64,000 bases of DNA from Sphingomonas sp. (lineage in GTDB: Bacteria > Pseudomonadota > Alphaproteobacteria > Sphingomonadales > Sphingomonadaceae). Positions 51,714-61,183 of this stretch are shown one piece after another. Location of the stretch: positions 682,001 to 746,000 of the forward strand of contig NZ_JAGIAM010000001.1 in NCBI RefSeq assembly GCF_017744835.1, in the 5' to 3' direction. The position numbers and the translations under genes were made by a program. The stretch's first letter is position 1, and each line of letters begins with the position of its first letter. The notes beneath the pieces are model-generated. The model was not told the DNA's origin, searched no databases, and worked only from the letters and a program-made list of their open reading frames with translations.

Positions 51714-52819
51714 ATCCAGCCCACTTCGCTGAAGAAGACCGCGAAGAAGGCGTCGAGCACGATCACCAGGAAGATCGCCTGGACGACGGCGATGGTGGTG
51801 CGGTTGCCCACCTGCTCGGCATCGGCCTCGACCTGCATGCCCTGGAAACAGCCCGCCACGGCGATGATCGCGCCGAACACCGGGGCCTTGACCAGCCCGA
51901 CCCAGAGATCGGTGAGCGGGACGACTTCGCGGATGCGCTGGATGAAGGTGACCGGCGGGATGCCGAGGCTGACCCAGCAGAGCAGGCCGCCGCCGATGAT
52001 CGCGATCAACGAGGCATAGAAGCCGAGCAGCGGCATCATCAGCACCACCGCCAGCGTGCGGGGGACGACCAGCGCCTCCATCGGCGAGACGCCGATCGTG
52101 CGCATCGCGTCGATTTCCTCGGTGAGCTTCATCGTGCCGATCTGCGCGGCGAAGGCCGAGCCCGAACGGCCCGCGACCATGATCGCGGTCATCAGCACGC
52201 CGAGCTCGCGCAGCGTGATCCGGCCGACCAGGTTGATCGTATAGACCTCCGCGCCGAACTGGCGGAGCTGCACCGCGCCCTGCTGGGCGATGACGATGCC
52301 GATCAGGAAGCTCATCAGCCCGATGATCGCGAGCGCCGAGACGCCCACGACTTCGAAGCGATGCACGGTGGCGTTGAAGCGGAAGCGTCGGGGATGGGTG
52401 AAGACCTGCCAGAAGGCGATCAGCGTCGCGCCGAGGAAGCCGAGCAGGCCATAGAGCGTGCGCCCGGCCTGGAGCACCCCCTCGCCGACTTCTCCGAGCA
52501 TGCGCGTGAACGGATCGGCGGGCTTGGGCGGCAGCTCGATCGGGTGCTCGGCGGCGGCGACCTGGTCGAGGAGGTGCTGCTCGTCGGGCTCGAGGCCGTG
52601 AATCTCCGAGCCGTGATCGCGCGCGAAGCGGTGGATCAGCCAGGCGCCGACGGTGTCGATCCGCTCGACGTCGCTCAGATCGAGCCGTGCGATATCGCCG
52701 TCGACGGCGTTCAGCCGATCGGGCAGGTCCTTGAGGCAGGCGAGCGAGAGATTGCCGGTGAAGCGGAGCGTTGCGCCCTCGCCATTGTCCACTCGCTCGA
52801 AATCGGCGCTGCCCCTCAT
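51710..52819 (-). CDS. mlaE: Phospholipid ABC transporter permease MlaE with fused STAS domain
   Basis: A 369-residue permease. Residues about 1-95 form a STAS domain (LRFTGNLSLACL...IARLDLSDVERIDTVGAWLI), equivalent to MlaB fused in front of MlaE. Residues about 120-369 carry the five-span MlaE domain with LTAIMVAGRSGSAFAAQIGTM and TEEIDAMRTIGVSPME signatures. The start is ATG at 52819 with AAGG eight bases ahead; GTG at 52828 is too close to that site. First gene of the operon; the divergent HAD gene shares an 87-bp to 114-bp spacer with a palindrome. Confidence 0.94.
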   Translation of the reverse strand: MRGSADFERVDNGEGATLRFTGNLSLACLKDLPDRLNAVDGDIARLDLSDVERIDTVGAWLIHRFARDHGSEIHGLEPDEQHLLDQVAAAEHPIELPPKPADPFTRMLGEVGEGVLQAGRTLYGLLGFLGATLIAFWQVFTHPRRFRFNATVHRFEVVGVSALAIIGLMSFLIGIVIAQQGAVQLRQFGAEVYTINLVGRITLRELGVLMTAIMVAGRSGSAFAAQIGTMKLTEEIDAMRTIGVSPMEALVVPRTLAVVLMMPLLGFYASLIAIIGGGLLCWVSLGIPPVTFIQRIREVVPLTDLWVGLVKAPVFGAIIAVAGCFQGMQVEADAEQVGNRTTIAVVQAIFLVIVLDAFFAVFFSEVGWI

Positions 52820-52897
52820 GGGCCGCACCTTTCTGCGATTTGCAGTGGATCGGCAAGCCGTGGCGCGTTTTGAGCTTCGCCGGAGCGGTACCGTACT

Positions 52898-52916
52898 GTT
52901 TCAGCCATGCTGAAAC
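52898..52916. promoter_or_regulatory. 19-bp perfect-arm palindrome between mlaE and the HAD gene
   Basis: GTTTCAG and CTGAAAC (7-bp arms) flank CCATG. It lies 78 bp upstream of mlaE and covers one of two possible ATG codons of the divergent HAD phosphatase gene. Symmetry and position suggest an operator shared by both promoters. Confidence 0.5.
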
Positions 52917-52933
52917 CGGCTATAGGCGCACCA

Positions 52934-53605
52934 ATGCGGCACCTCGCGATCTACGACATGGACAAGACCATCACCGCGGCGCCGACCTGGACGCGCTTCC
53001 TGCTCCACGCGGCGCGGGCGCGCGCGCCGTGGCGGCTGGCGCTGTTCCCGGTCGTGGGCGCGGCGGGGCTCGCCTATCTGGTGAAAGCGATCGACCGCGC
53101 CGGCCTCAAGCAGTTCGCGCAGCGGCTGATGCTGGGCCGCGCGATGGCGCCGGCCGAGATCGAACGCGTCGCGGAGAGCTTCGCTGCGCACGAAGCCGAG
53201 CATGGCGTGCTGCACGGCGCACGCGCGCAGATCGAGGCGGACCGCGCATCGGGGTGCATGCTGGTGATGGCGACGGCGTCGCACGGCTATTACGCCGGCG
53301 CAATCGCGCGGCGTCTGGGCTTCGATCATGTGGTCGCCACCAAAGCGAAGCGAGACCCGCGTGGCCATTTTCTCTCCCTGATCGAGGGAGACAACTGTTA
53401 CGGGCCCGCAAAGCTCCGCATGATCGAGGACTGGATGGCCGGCGAAGGGCTGGAGCGGAGCGCGCTGCATGTCCGCGCCTATTCGGACCATGTCTCCGAC
53501 GCGCCGCTGCTGGAGTGGGCGGACGAGGGTTTCGCAGTGAACGCGCACGGGCCGCTCAAGGCGCTGGCCAAGGCGCGCGGCTGGCCGGAGCTCGACTGGC
53601 GCTGA
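52934..53605 (+). CDS. HAD-superfamily phosphatase (HAD-IB, phosphoserine phosphatase-like)
   Basis: A 223-residue cytosolic hydrolase. Motif I is YDMDKTIT with nucleophile Asp8 and acid Asp10, motif II is MATAS (Ser/Thr), a conserved Lys region follows (TKAKRD), and motif III is AYSDHVSDAPLLE. This is the HAD-IB pattern of phosphoserine phosphatase/CicA-like enzymes. An in-frame ATG at 52907 would add nine residues, but it lies inside a palindrome and places motif I unusually far in; ATG at 52934 is preferred with limited certainty. Substrate unknown. Confidence 0.85.
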   Translation: MRHLAIYDMDKTITAAPTWTRFLLHAARARAPWRLALFPVVGAAGLAYLVKAIDRAGLKQFAQRLMLGRAMAPAEIERVAESFAAHEAEHGVLHGARAQIEADRASGCMLVMATASHGYYAGAIARRLGFDHVVATKAKRDPRGHFLSLIEGDNCYGPAKLRMIEDWMAGEGLERSALHVRAYSDHVSDAPLLEWADEGFAVNAHGPLKALAKARGWPELDWR

Positions 53606-53612
53606 GCCGCCG

Positions 53613-53639
53613 CGGAAGTTGACGCGCCGGAAGTTGACA
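53613..53639. repeat. Tandem CGGAAGTTGAC element after the HAD gene
   Basis: CGGAAGTTGACG (53613-53624) and CGGAAGTTGACA (53628-53639) are direct repeats spaced 15 bp apart, starting 8 bp after the HAD stop. A third copy occurs at 16967-16978, and CCGGAGTTGACG at 16179. TTGAC is -35-like, so these may be promoter relics or a short dispersed element. Confidence 0.55.
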
Positions 53640-53705
53640 AAGTGGACACCCAAACGCGCGCGCGTGCCTGCGCGCATGAGGGGATTATACCGCATGAGAA
53701 AGAAC

Positions 53706-53720
53706 GTTCTTAGTTCGTTC
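53706..53720 (+). promoter_or_regulatory. LexA-box-like GTTC-N7-GTTC
   Basis: GTTCTTAGTTCGTTC fits the alphaproteobacterial SOS box GTTC-N7-GTTC. It overlaps a perfect 12-bp palindrome AAGAACGTTCTT at 53700-53711. No SOS gene lies immediately downstream: the 241-bp spacer is between the HAD stop and the convergent DUF445 stop. The match could be chance. Confidence 0.35.
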
Positions 53721-53846
53721 CATGCGAGATCCTATTTTGCGAGAGGGGCTGGTGCTCCTTCCCTCGCACCTTCTCTTCTTTGTCATCCCGGCCTGGCGCC
53801 GGAGGCCACCGGAAGATCGCGGCTTGGGATTAGGAGGACTCTTCGG

Positions 53847-55109
53847 TCAGAGCAGCACGTCCACCGCGTGGATGGCGGTGCCGACCAGGCCGCCCACCAA
53901 GGTCCCGTTGATGCGGATGTACTGAAGGTCGCGCCCCACTGCGTTTTCCAGCCGGCCGGTGACGGTGCGCGCGTCCCAGCTGCGGATCGTATCGGAGACC
54001 AGCCGGACGATGCCGTCGCCATAATCGGCCGCGGCGCCGACCGCGGTGCGGCGCACGAAGCGGTTGATCGTGTCGGCCAGCCCGGCGTCGTTCTGCAGCG
54101 TCTCGCCGAGTTGCGCCAATGCGGCGCCCAATTCGCCCGAGAGCACGCGGTCCGGGTCACGTGCGATCCGCAGCAGCGCCGTGCGACCCGATTCCCACAC
54201 ACCCAGCCACCAATCGCCCAGCGCCGGATTGTCGAGCAGCTCGTTCTTGAATGCCTCGACCTGCGCGCGCCGCTCGGGGTCGTGCTGGAGGTCTTGCGCG
54301 AGCTTCGTCAGCCCCTCCTCGGCCTTGGCGCGCAGCGGGTGATCCGGATCCTCGGCCATATCGGCGATCAATTTGGCGAGGCCGGCGATGATCTTGTTGG
54401 CGAGCGTCTCGTCGAGGCCGGTCCAGCGCAGCACCGATCCCGCGCGCTCGTGGACCATCTCGCGGATCAGATGCTCGTTGGCGTCGAGGACCCTCGCGGC
54501 CCAATTGACGATGCCGTCGAGCAGCGGCCGGTGCCGATCCTCCTGCATCGCCGTCGCCAGCGCGCGGCCGAGCAGCGGCGCCACCTCCAGCGCGCGCAGC
54601 CGGTCGGCCAGCGCACGTTTCGCCATGCCGCCCAGCCGCTCCTGGTCGAGCGCCTCGAGAACGTCCGCCGCGAGCCGGCCAAGCCCCGCACGCAGCCGCC
54701 CACGCGACCTGTTCGGATTGGCGAGCCAGCGCCCGGTCGCGCCCGCGACGTCGACGCGGCGCATCCGCCGCGCGACCACGCTGGGGATCAGGAAGTTGCT
54801 GCGCAGGAAGGCGGCGAGCGTGTCGGCGATCCGGTCCTTGTTGCGCGGGATGATCGCGGTGTGGGGGATCGGCAAATGGAGGGGATGACGGAACAGCGCC
54901 GTGACCGCGAACCAGTCGGCGAGGCCGCCGACCATCGCGGCTTCCGAAAAGGCGCGGACATAGGCGATCGCGGGATGGAGATCGGCATAGGCGCGCGCGA
55001 GGAGGAACACCGCCGCCATCAGCACGAGCAGCCCGGTCGCCACCAGCCGCATGCGGCGCAGGCCCGGCGGCGGGGCCTCGGAAAAACGGGGAGCGCGTGA
55101 CTGGTTCAC
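53847..55109 (-). CDS. DUF445 family membrane protein
   Basis: A 420-residue protein with a membrane segment near the N-terminus (about 22-40, LVATGLLVLMAAVFLLA), a second hydrophobic stretch and a long helical soluble part; the final residues (GTLVGGLVGTAIHAVDVLL) form a C-terminal hydrophobic hairpin. The DUF445 signature is FSEAAMVGGLADWFAVTALFRHPLHLPIPHTAIIPRNKDRI at about 54-94. Family members (YheB/YjiN) are conserved inner-membrane proteins of unknown role. It lies 31 bp after the RND pump stop on the same strand, possibly as the last gene of that transcript. Confidence 0.9.
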   Translation of the reverse strand: MNQSRAPRFSEAPPPGLRRMRLVATGLLVLMAAVFLLARAYADLHPAIAYVRAFSEAAMVGGLADWFAVTALFRHPLHLPIPHTAIIPRNKDRIADTLAAFLRSNFLIPSVVARRMRRVDVAGATGRWLANPNRSRGRLRAGLGRLAADVLEALDQERLGGMAKRALADRLRALEVAPLLGRALATAMQEDRHRPLLDGIVNWAARVLDANEHLIREMVHERAGSVLRWTGLDETLANKIIAGLAKLIADMAEDPDHPLRAKAEEGLTKLAQDLQHDPERRAQVEAFKNELLDNPALGDWWLGVWESGRTALLRIARDPDRVLSGELGAALAQLGETLQNDAGLADTINRFVRRTAVGAAADYGDGIVRLVSDTIRSWDARTVTGRLENAVGRDLQYIRINGTLVGGLVGTAIHAVDVLL

Positions 55110-55140
55110 ACGCTCCCCAATACCTCAATCGGCGGCAAGT

Positions 55141-58100
55141 TCACTCCGCCGGTTGCGGAGCATCGTCGCCGGGCTTGTGATCGATCGCCCCGCCGTCGTG
55201 CCGCGGCCCGAGCACCCGGCTGCCGTCGTCGCCGGGGCGATAAGTGAGCAGGCGGCGCGAGAGGCGCGGCCCGAGCCAGGTCTCGAGCCCCACCGCGAGG
55301 CTGAAGATCGCAGGCACGATCACCAGCGTGAGCACGGTCGAAAGGATGAGGCCGCCGATCACGACGATGCCCATCGGCGAGCGCCACGAGCTGTCGCCCG
55401 AGAGCGAGAGCGCAGTGGGCACCATACCCGCCACCATCGCCACCGTGGTCATCACGATCGGCTGGGCGCGCTTGTGCCCGGCGTCGACGATCGCGCTGAA
55501 CTTGTCGACGCCCTTCTCCATCTGCTCGAGCGCGAAGTCGATCAGCAGGATCGAGTTCTTCGCGACGATGCCGAACAGCATCAGGATGCCAATGAACACA
55601 GGCAGCGACAGCGGATTGCCGGTCGCCATCAGTGCGAGCAGGCCGCCCAGCGGAGCCAGCAGCAGCGAGCCCATGTTGACCAGCGGCGACATGAAGCGGC
55701 GGTAGAGCAGCACCAGCACCGCGAAGACCAGGAACACGCCCGAGGCCAGCGCGACGAAGAAGTTCTGGAGCATCTCCGCCTGCCACTTGGCCTGGCCGAC
55801 GGTGAGCTCGCCCACCCCCTGCGGCAGGTTCTTCATGACCGGCAGCTGCTTGATCTTCTGCATCACTTCGTTGTTGACGAACGGCTTGCCGGTGGCGGGA
55901 TCCATCGCAAGGTCGGCGCCGACGATCAGGCGGCGCTGCAGGTTGAGCCGCTCGATCTTGGTCGGGCCTGCGCCGAAGCCGATGTCGGCGACCACCGAGA
56001 GCGGCACCGAGCCGCCGGTCTGGGTCTGCACCGGCATGTTCTGGATCGTCGACAGCTTGGCGCGCGCATCCTCGTTGATCGCCACGCGGATCGGGATCTG
56101 CCGGTCCGAAAGCGAGAATTTGGCGCTGTTCTGGTCGATGTCGCCGAGGGTCGCGATGCGGATCGCCTGGCTGAGCGCCGAGGTGGTGACGCCCATGTTC
56201 GCCGCCAGATCGAGCCGCGGCTTGATCACGATCTCGGGTCGGTTGAGGTCGCCCGCGATGCGCGGCGCCACCACTTCCTTCATGCCCTCCATCTGCTTGA
56301 CCAGCGTCGTGGCGGTCTGGGTGAGCAGCACCGGATCCTCGCCGCCGAGCGTGACGGTCAGGTCGCGACCACTCGAGCCCCAGCCGAACTGCGAACGGAA
56401 GTTGACGCGCGCGTCCGGGATGGCGAGCAACCGGGGGGCCACGCGCTTCTCGAACTCGGTGCTCTTCTCGGTCCGGTCTTCCTTGAGCTGCGCAGTGACG
56501 CGGCCGTTGCCGACGAAGCTGCGCTCATAGATGTCGGTGACTCCGGGCTCCTCGCGCAGGATCGCCGCAACCTGACGCACGACGCGATCGGTGTCCTCGA
56601 GACGGGTGCCGGGCACCATCTCGATCGTGGCGGTGACGCTGTCCTGGTCCTGCGCGGGTTGGAAGGTCATCGGCAGGATCATGAAGCAGGCGATGGTCGC
56701 GCCGAACGCGAGCATGAAGCCGAGCACCGCTGACCAGCGGTGGCGCAGCGTCCAGCGCAGCAGGCCGGTGTAGCGATCCATGATCCAGCCCTCGCCGTGG
56801 CTGGCATGCCCCTTGGCCTTGAGGAAATAGGCCGCGATCATCGGCGTGAGCAGACGCGCGACGGCAAGGCTCATCAGCACCGCCGCGACGACGGTGAGGC
56901 CGAAGTTCTTGAAGAACTGGCCCGAGATGCCGGGCATCAGGCCGACGGGCAGGAACACCGCGACGATCGACATGGTGGTGGCGAGCACCGCGACGCCGAT
57001 CTCGTCGGCGGCATCGATCGCGGCCTGATAGGCCGACTTGCCCATGCGCATGTGGCGGACGATGTTCTCGATCTCCACGATCGCGTCGTCGACGAGCACG
57101 CCGGCCACCAGGCTGAGCGCGAGCAGCGTCATCTGGTTCAGCGTGAAGCCCAGCATGTCCATGAACCAGAAGCTGGGGATCGCCGACAGCGGGATGGCGA
57201 GCGCCGAGATCAGCGTCGCGCGCCAGTCGCGCAGGAAGATGAACACGACGATGACCGCGAGGACGGCGCCCTCGATCATCGCTTCCATGGCGGTGTGATA
57301 CTGCTGCTCGGCGTATTTGGAATTGTTGTTGAGCAGCTCGAAGCGAACCTTGGGATTGCTCTTCTCGAGCTCCTTCAGCCGTTTCTCGGCGGCGCGGAAC
57401 ACCTCGAGGTCCGAGGCGCCCTTGGCGCGCTTGATGTCGAACGAAATGACCTGGTGGCCGTTGAACTTGGCGAGGCTGCGCTGCTCGGCATAGGCGTCCT
57501 TGACGGTCGCGATGTCGGCGAGGCGCACCGTGCGGCCGCCGCCGGTCGAGATCTGCGTCTGGCCGAGCGTATAGGCGCTGTCGGCGTTGCCGACCACGCG
57601 CACCGCCTGCTCGAAGCCCGAGATCTCGGCGCGGCCGCCCGCGGCGTTGAGGTTCACCTGGCGGAGCTGCTGGTTGACCTGGCTGGCGGTGAGGCCGAAC
57701 GACTGGAGCTTGGCAGGATCCAGGATCACGCGGATCTCGCGGTCGACACCGCCGTTGCGCTCGACGGCCGACATGCCGGAGATCGCTAGCAGCTCCTTCG
57801 ACACGGTGTTGTCGACGTACCAGCTCAGCTGCTCGACCGTCATGTCGGTGGCGACGGCAGTGAAGCTCGCGACTTCATTGTCGCTCGACGTGTCGACGCG
57901 GCCGATCTGCGGCTCGAGGATGCCATCGGGCAGGTTGCCGCGGATCTGCTGGATGGCGCTGCGCACGTCCTCGACCGCGCGGTCGATCGGCATGCCGATG
58001 TCGAGCTGGACGACGGTGGTGCTCTGGCCTTCCTGGACGTTCGACGTGATCTCGTCGATGCCCTGGAGGCTGCGGACGGCCGATTCGACCTTCTGCGTGA

Positions 58101-58296
58101 TCTGGTTCTCGAGCTCGCTCGGCGCGGCGCCGGGCTGGCTGATCGAGATCCACACGATCGGGAAGTCGATGTCCGGATCGTTGTTCACGTCCATCTTCAT
58201 GAAGCTCACCAATCCGGCGATGGTGAGGAAGAGGAAGAGGACGATGGGCGGAACCGGGTTGCGGATCGCCCAGGCCGAGATGTTCCGGAAGCTCAT
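55141..58296 (-). CDS. RND-family efflux pump inner-membrane transporter (HAE1/AcrB-like)
   Basis: A 1051-residue proton-driven drug exporter with twelve spans and two large periplasmic loops. The N-terminus ([20 protein letters not shown]), the porter-domain segment [20 protein letters not shown], and the proton-relay pair in TM4 ([15 protein letters not shown]) are visible. It pairs with the adaptor gene 12 bp upstream; no TolC-like gene is present, so a channel encoded elsewhere must be used. A soluble C-terminal tail of about 40 residues is acidic. It lies in a two- or three-gene operon with DUF445. Confidence 0.95.
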   Translation of the reverse strand: MSFRNISAWAIRNPVPPIVLFLFLTIAGLVSFMKMDVNNDPDIDFPIVWISISQPGAAPSELENQITQKVESAVRSLQGIDEITSNVQEGQSTTVVQLDIGMPIDRAVEDVRSAIQQIRGNLPDGILEPQIGRVDTSSDNEVASFTAVATDMTVEQLSWYVDNTVSKELLAISGMSAVERNGGVDREIRVILDPAKLQSFGLTASQVNQQLRQVNLNAAGGRAEISGFEQAVRVVGNADSAYTLGQTQISTGGGRTVRLADIATVKDAYAEQRSLAKFNGHQVISFDIKRAKGASDLEVFRAAEKRLKELEKSNPKVRFELLNNNSKYAEQQYHTAMEAMIEGAVLAVIVVFIFLRDWRATLISALAIPLSAIPSFWFMDMLGFTLNQMTLLALSLVAGVLVDDAIVEIENIVRHMRMGKSAYQAAIDAADEIGVAVLATTMSIVAVFLPVGLMPGISGQFFKNFGLTVVAAVLMSLAVARLLTPMIAAYFLKAKGHASHGEGWIMDRYTGLLRWTLRHRWSAVLGFMLAFGATIACFMILPMTFQPAQDQDSVTATIEMVPGTRLEDTDRVVRQVAAILREEPGVTDIYERSFVGNGRVTAQLKEDRTEKSTEFEKRVAPRLLAIPDARVNFRSQFGWGSSGRDLTVTLGGEDPVLLTQTATTLVKQMEGMKEVVAPRIAGDLNRPEIVIKPRLDLAANMGVTTSALSQAIRIATLGDIDQNSAKFSLSDRQIPIRVAINEDARAKLSTIQNMPVQTQTGGSVPLSVVADIGFGAGPTKIERLNLQRRLIVGADLAMDPATGKPFVNNEVMQKIKQLPVMKNLPQGVGELTVGQAKWQAEMLQNFFVALASGVFLVFAVLVLLYRRFMSPLVNMGSLLLAPLGGLLALMATGNPLSLPVFIGILMLFGIVAKNSILLIDFALEQMEKGVDKFSAIVDAGHKRAQPIVMTTVAMVAGMVPTALSLSGDSSWRSPMGIVVIGGLILSTVLTLVIVPAIFSLAVGLETWLGPRLSRRLLTYRPGDDGSRVLGPRHDGGAIDHKPGDDAPQPAE

Positions 58297-58308
58297 GGCA
58301 GGCCGCCT

Positions 58309-59508
58309 TTACTTCAGCTTCTGAAGGTTCGGGATGACCTTCTGGCCGGGGTTCAGGAACGCGCCGGCGGTGAGGACGACACGCTCGGTGCCGTTCAGGC
58401 CGCTGGTGATGGTCACGCCCGCTTCGGTGACGTCGCCGGTGGTGACCGGAGTGCGCACCGCCTCGTTCTTGGCGTTGATCGTGTAGACGTAATTGCCCTC
58501 GGTGTCGCTCTGGACCGCCGACTGGGGCAGCATCACCGCGGTCTGGGCGCCGGCGACGATCCGCGCCGTGGCGAAGCCGCCCGGGCGGAGCGCCGGATCA
58601 TAGCTGAGCGCGACGCGGGCGATGCCCTGGCGCGTCTGCGGGTCGATCACCGGCGAGACCTGCCACACCTGGCCCTTGAAGGTCTGGGTGGTGCCGGTCG
58701 GCGTCACTTCGGCCTGGGCGCCGGCGCGGACGCGCTGGAGGTCGGTCTCGGCGAGCTGGGTGCGTAGCTCCACCTGGCCGCCCATTGCCATGCGGAAGAG
58801 CACGCCCGAGCCCGAGCTGACGATCTGGCCCGGCTCGACCTGGCGCGTGAGGACGAGGCCGGCCTCCGGCGCGCGGATGTCGAGCCGGCGGTTGCGCGCC
58901 TGGGTCTCGGAGAGCTGCGCCTGCGCGACGCGGACGCGCGCCGCGGCCTGGTCGCGGGTCGCGGTCTTGCGGTCGATGTCGGCCTTGGAGATGAAGCCGT
59001 TGGCGACGAGGCGCTGCGCGCGGTCGAGGTCGGCCTGCGCGAGGCGCGCATCGGCCTGGGCGACACGGATCTGCGCGGCGAGCGATTCGGCGGTCTGCGC
59101 CTGCACCGAGCGATCGACGGTCGCGAGCACCGCGCCCTTGTTCACCCAGCTGCCCGGCTCGACGAGCACGCGCGTGACCAGACCGCCCTCACCGGCGACG
59201 CCGACCGGCATCTCGCGGCGCGCGGCGAGCGAGCCGGTGCCGGTGACGATCGTCTGCACGGTCTGGCGACCGGGCACCGCCACGGTGACGGTGGGAAGCT
59301 GCGAGTTCGTGCCCGGCCCGCCCTTGGCGGCCGCCTCCTTGGGCGCCTCGGCCGGCTTGGCGCCGCGCATCATGAAGATGCCGAGGATGCCGAACACCAC
59401 CAGCGCCGCGGCGGCGATCCACAGCCAGCGGCGGCTGCGCCGCGGGGTCTCCTCGCCGGTGAACTCCAGCCGCTCCTGCCGTCCGAACATCCCTGCCTCG
59501 TAATTCAT
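58309..59508 (-). CDS. RND efflux periplasmic adaptor (membrane fusion protein)
   Basis: A 399-residue adaptor: one N-terminal span (about 32-49, LWIAAAALVVFGILGIFMM), then lipoyl half-motifs (VGVAGEGGLVTRVLVEPGSWVNKGAVLATVD and RRLDIRAPEAGLVLTR), a helical hairpin (about 140-200, Ala/Gln/Arg-rich) and beta-barrel/membrane-proximal domains. Three in-frame ATGs (59514, 59508, 59490) compete; 59508 begins MNYEAG as in many sphingomonad adaptors (recollection), while 59490 has the best Shine-Dalgarno. It is the first gene of the pump operon, divergent from a GlsB-like gene across about 220 bp. Confidence 0.92.
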   Translation of the reverse strand: MNYEAGMFGRQERLEFTGEETPRRSRRWLWIAAAALVVFGILGIFMMRGAKPAEAPKEAAAKGGPGTNSQLPTVTVAVPGRQTVQTIVTGTGSLAARREMPVGVAGEGGLVTRVLVEPGSWVNKGAVLATVDRSVQAQTAESLAAQIRVAQADARLAQADLDRAQRLVANGFISKADIDRKTATRDQAAARVRVAQAQLSETQARNRRLDIRAPEAGLVLTRQVEPGQIVSSGSGVLFRMAMGGQVELRTQLAETDLQRVRAGAQAEVTPTGTTQTFKGQVWQVSPVIDPQTRQGIARVALSYDPALRPGGFATARIVAGAQTAVMLPQSAVQSDTEGNYVYTINAKNEAVRTPVTTGDVTEAGVTITSGLNGTERVVLTAGAFLNPGQKVIPNLQKLK

Positions 59509-59727
59509 ATGCATGACACCGATCCGACCGCACGGCCGTTGTGTGAAAGGTCTAGCTGTATTATCTGAATAAATCACCGGCAGCAAGCCGGTTTAGCGCC
59601 CGCCGTTGCAATGCCGTTTCCGTAGCATTTCTGCAAGCAGATCGATCGTTTGCGGCAAGAAACGGTTGCAATCGAACCGGGGTCGAGGGAGGCTTCCGGC
59701 GCGGAGGGCGAATACAGGAGGGAAGTT

Positions 59728-59988
59728 ATGCCGACGGGTATCATTGGGTGGCTTCTGATCGGCCTAGTGGCCGGTGCCCTGGGCAAGCTGATCATGCCGG
59801 GCAAGGACCCCGGCGGCATCATCGTGACGATCCTGCTCGGCATCGCCGGCGCGCTGCTCGCTTATTATGTGACGCCGCTGCTGGGCATCAACGTCAACGA
59901 CAGCGGATGGCAGGCCTATGCCGCCGCGACCGTGGGCGCGGTGGTGTTGCTGGCGCTCTACCGGCTGGTGATCGCGCGGCGCACCTGA
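59728..59988 (+). CDS. GlsB/YeaQ/YmgE family small membrane protein
   Basis: An 86-residue protein of three predicted spans (WLLIGLVAGALGKLIM; IIVTILLGIAGALLAYYV; AYAAATVGAVVLLALYRLV). The glycine-rich first helix and the PGKDPGG loop are the transglycosylase-associated (GlsB) family signature. A perfect AGGAGG precedes the ATG. Members are often induced by general stress. A paralogue lies at 60860-61114; a SIMPL-domain gene sits between. Confidence 0.9.
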   Translation: MPTGIIGWLLIGLVAGALGKLIMPGKDPGGIIVTILLGIAGALLAYYVTPLLGINVNDSGWQAYAAATVGAVVLLALYRLVIARRT

Positions 59989-60068
59989 ACGCGCGCCGAC
60001 CGTCGCGTTCAGCAAGCGTTTGCCCCGCGCCCGCCAAGCCGGCGGGACTTCGTTTCGGGAGAGCAAGG

Positions 60069-60794
60069 ATGATTCGTACTCTTTCCGCCGGCGCGGCGGC
60101 GCTGGCGCTCGTGGTTCCTGCAGGTGACGCCTTCGCCCAGGACGCGCGGCCGATGCTCGCGCCGCTCGACGGCGCGGTGCTCGAGATCGTCGCGGAAGGC
60201 ACGAGCCGCCGGACGCCCGACGTGGCGACGATCCAGGCCGGCGTCGTCACGCAAGCGGCGACGGCGGCCGAGGCGATGCGCGACAATTCGGCGCGGCTGG
60301 CGCGCGTGCTCGCCGCGGTGCGCAAGGCCGGCGTCGCCGAGCGCGACATCCAGACGGCGAGCGTCTCGCTGAGCCCGCAATATCGCTACGAGCAGAACCA
60401 GCCCCCGGTGATCACCGGCTATCAGGCGTCGAACCAGCTCAGCATCCGCTTCCGCGACATCGCGCAGAGCGGCGCGATCCTTGATGCGCTGGTGCGCGAG
60501 GGCGCGAACAACATCGCGGGGCCCGAGCTCGGCATCGACAAGCCCGAAGCGGCGCTCGATGAGGCACGGCGGGACGCGATCGCGACCGCGCGTGCCCGGG
60601 CGGCGCTCTATGCCCAGGCGGCGGGACTGCGCGTCGAGCGGATCCTGTCGATCTCGGAAAGCGGCGCGACGATGCCGCCGCCCCGCCCGATCGCTTTCGC
60701 CCGTGCCCAGGCGGCGGATGCCGCGCCGACGCAGATCGTCGCGGGCGAGCGCGAGCTGGGTATTTCGGTGACGGTCCGCTTCCTGCTCAAATGA
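60069..60794 (+). CDS. SIMPL domain (DUF541) periplasmic protein
   Basis: A 241-residue secreted protein with a signal peptide (about 1-24, ending AFAQ). The DUF541/SIMPL core starts VLEIVAEGTSRRTPDVATIQAGVVTQAATAAEAM and has the conserved internal GYQASNQLSIRFRDI and DEARRDAIATARARAALYAQAAGL segments. Relatives (E. coli YggE, mouse SIMPL/BP26) are linked to oxidative or signalling stress. AAGGA lies immediately before the ATG at 60069. It follows the GlsB gene by 80 bp on the same strand and ends before a strong terminator. Confidence 0.88.
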   Translation: MIRTLSAGAAALALVVPAGDAFAQDARPMLAPLDGAVLEIVAEGTSRRTPDVATIQAGVVTQAATAAEAMRDNSARLARVLAAVRKAGVAERDIQTASVSLSPQYRYEQNQPPVITGYQASNQLSIRFRDIAQSGAILDALVREGANNIAGPELGIDKPEAALDEARRDAIATARARAALYAQAAGLRVERILSISESGATMPPPRPIAFARAQAADAAPTQIVAGERELGISVTVRFLLK

Positions 60795-60806
60795 GACGCG
60801 CAACGA

Positions 60807-60840
60807 AAAAGGGGCCGCTCCGGTGGGAGCGACCCCTTTT
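60807..60840. terminator. Bidirectional terminator between the SIMPL and second GlsB genes
   Basis: 15-bp arms AAAAGGGGCCGCTCC and GGAGCGACCCCTTTT (one mismatch) with a 4-bp loop and A/T runs on both sides. It lies between convergent stops at 60794 and 60860 and would end both transcripts. Confidence 0.85.
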
Positions 60841-60859
60841 GCTTGCCGTCGGGCCTATT

Positions 60860-61114
60860 CTAGCGAACGGCGCCGCGACGGACGAGGTTCACGATCGCCA
60901 GCAGGACAATCGCACCGACCAGCGACACGAGGAAGGTGGTAACCGTCACCCCGCTGTCGTTGATCGAACCACCGAACAGCAGGCCGCCGATGAAGGCGCC
61001 GACGATGCCGACGATGATATTCAGGAAAATGCCCTGCTGGGCATCCGTGCGCATCACGATGCTCGCCAGCCAGCCGACGACGCCGCCGATGACGAGCCAA
61101 ACGATAAGACCCAT
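60860..61114 (-). CDS. GlsB/YeaQ/YmgE family small membrane protein (second copy)
   Basis: An 84-residue three-span protein: LIVWLVIGGVVGWLASIVM, then IFLNIIVGIVGAFIGGLLFGG, then TTFLVSLVGAIVLLAIVNLV, with the family's RTDAQQG loop between the first two. The ATG at 61114 follows GGAGGGA; an in-frame upstream ATG with eight extra residues is less likely. It is a paralogue of 59728-59988 on the opposite strand. An inverted repeat (61184-61219) lies about 70 bp upstream. Confidence 0.88.
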   Translation of the reverse strand: MGLIVWLVIGGVVGWLASIVMRTDAQQGIFLNIIVGIVGAFIGGLLFGGSINDSGVTVTTFLVSLVGAIVLLAIVNLVRRGAVR

Positions 61115-61183
61115 GACAAGTCCCTCCATGTTCTCCACCCGGCGGGCCGGGCGACGGAAGGAAAATCCGCAACCGCTCGTATT

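Noticed and set aside
53790..53807. GGCCT/AGGCC repeat next to GTCATCCC as another copy of the 25174-25256 element
   Set aside because: Only 5-bp arms and eight shared bases; too weak to call the same element.
53619..55100. Plus-strand open frame starting in the HAD–DUF445 spacer
   Set aside because: Most of it is antisense to DUF445. Only its first 70 codons are in the spacer, and they show no family or ribosome-binding site.
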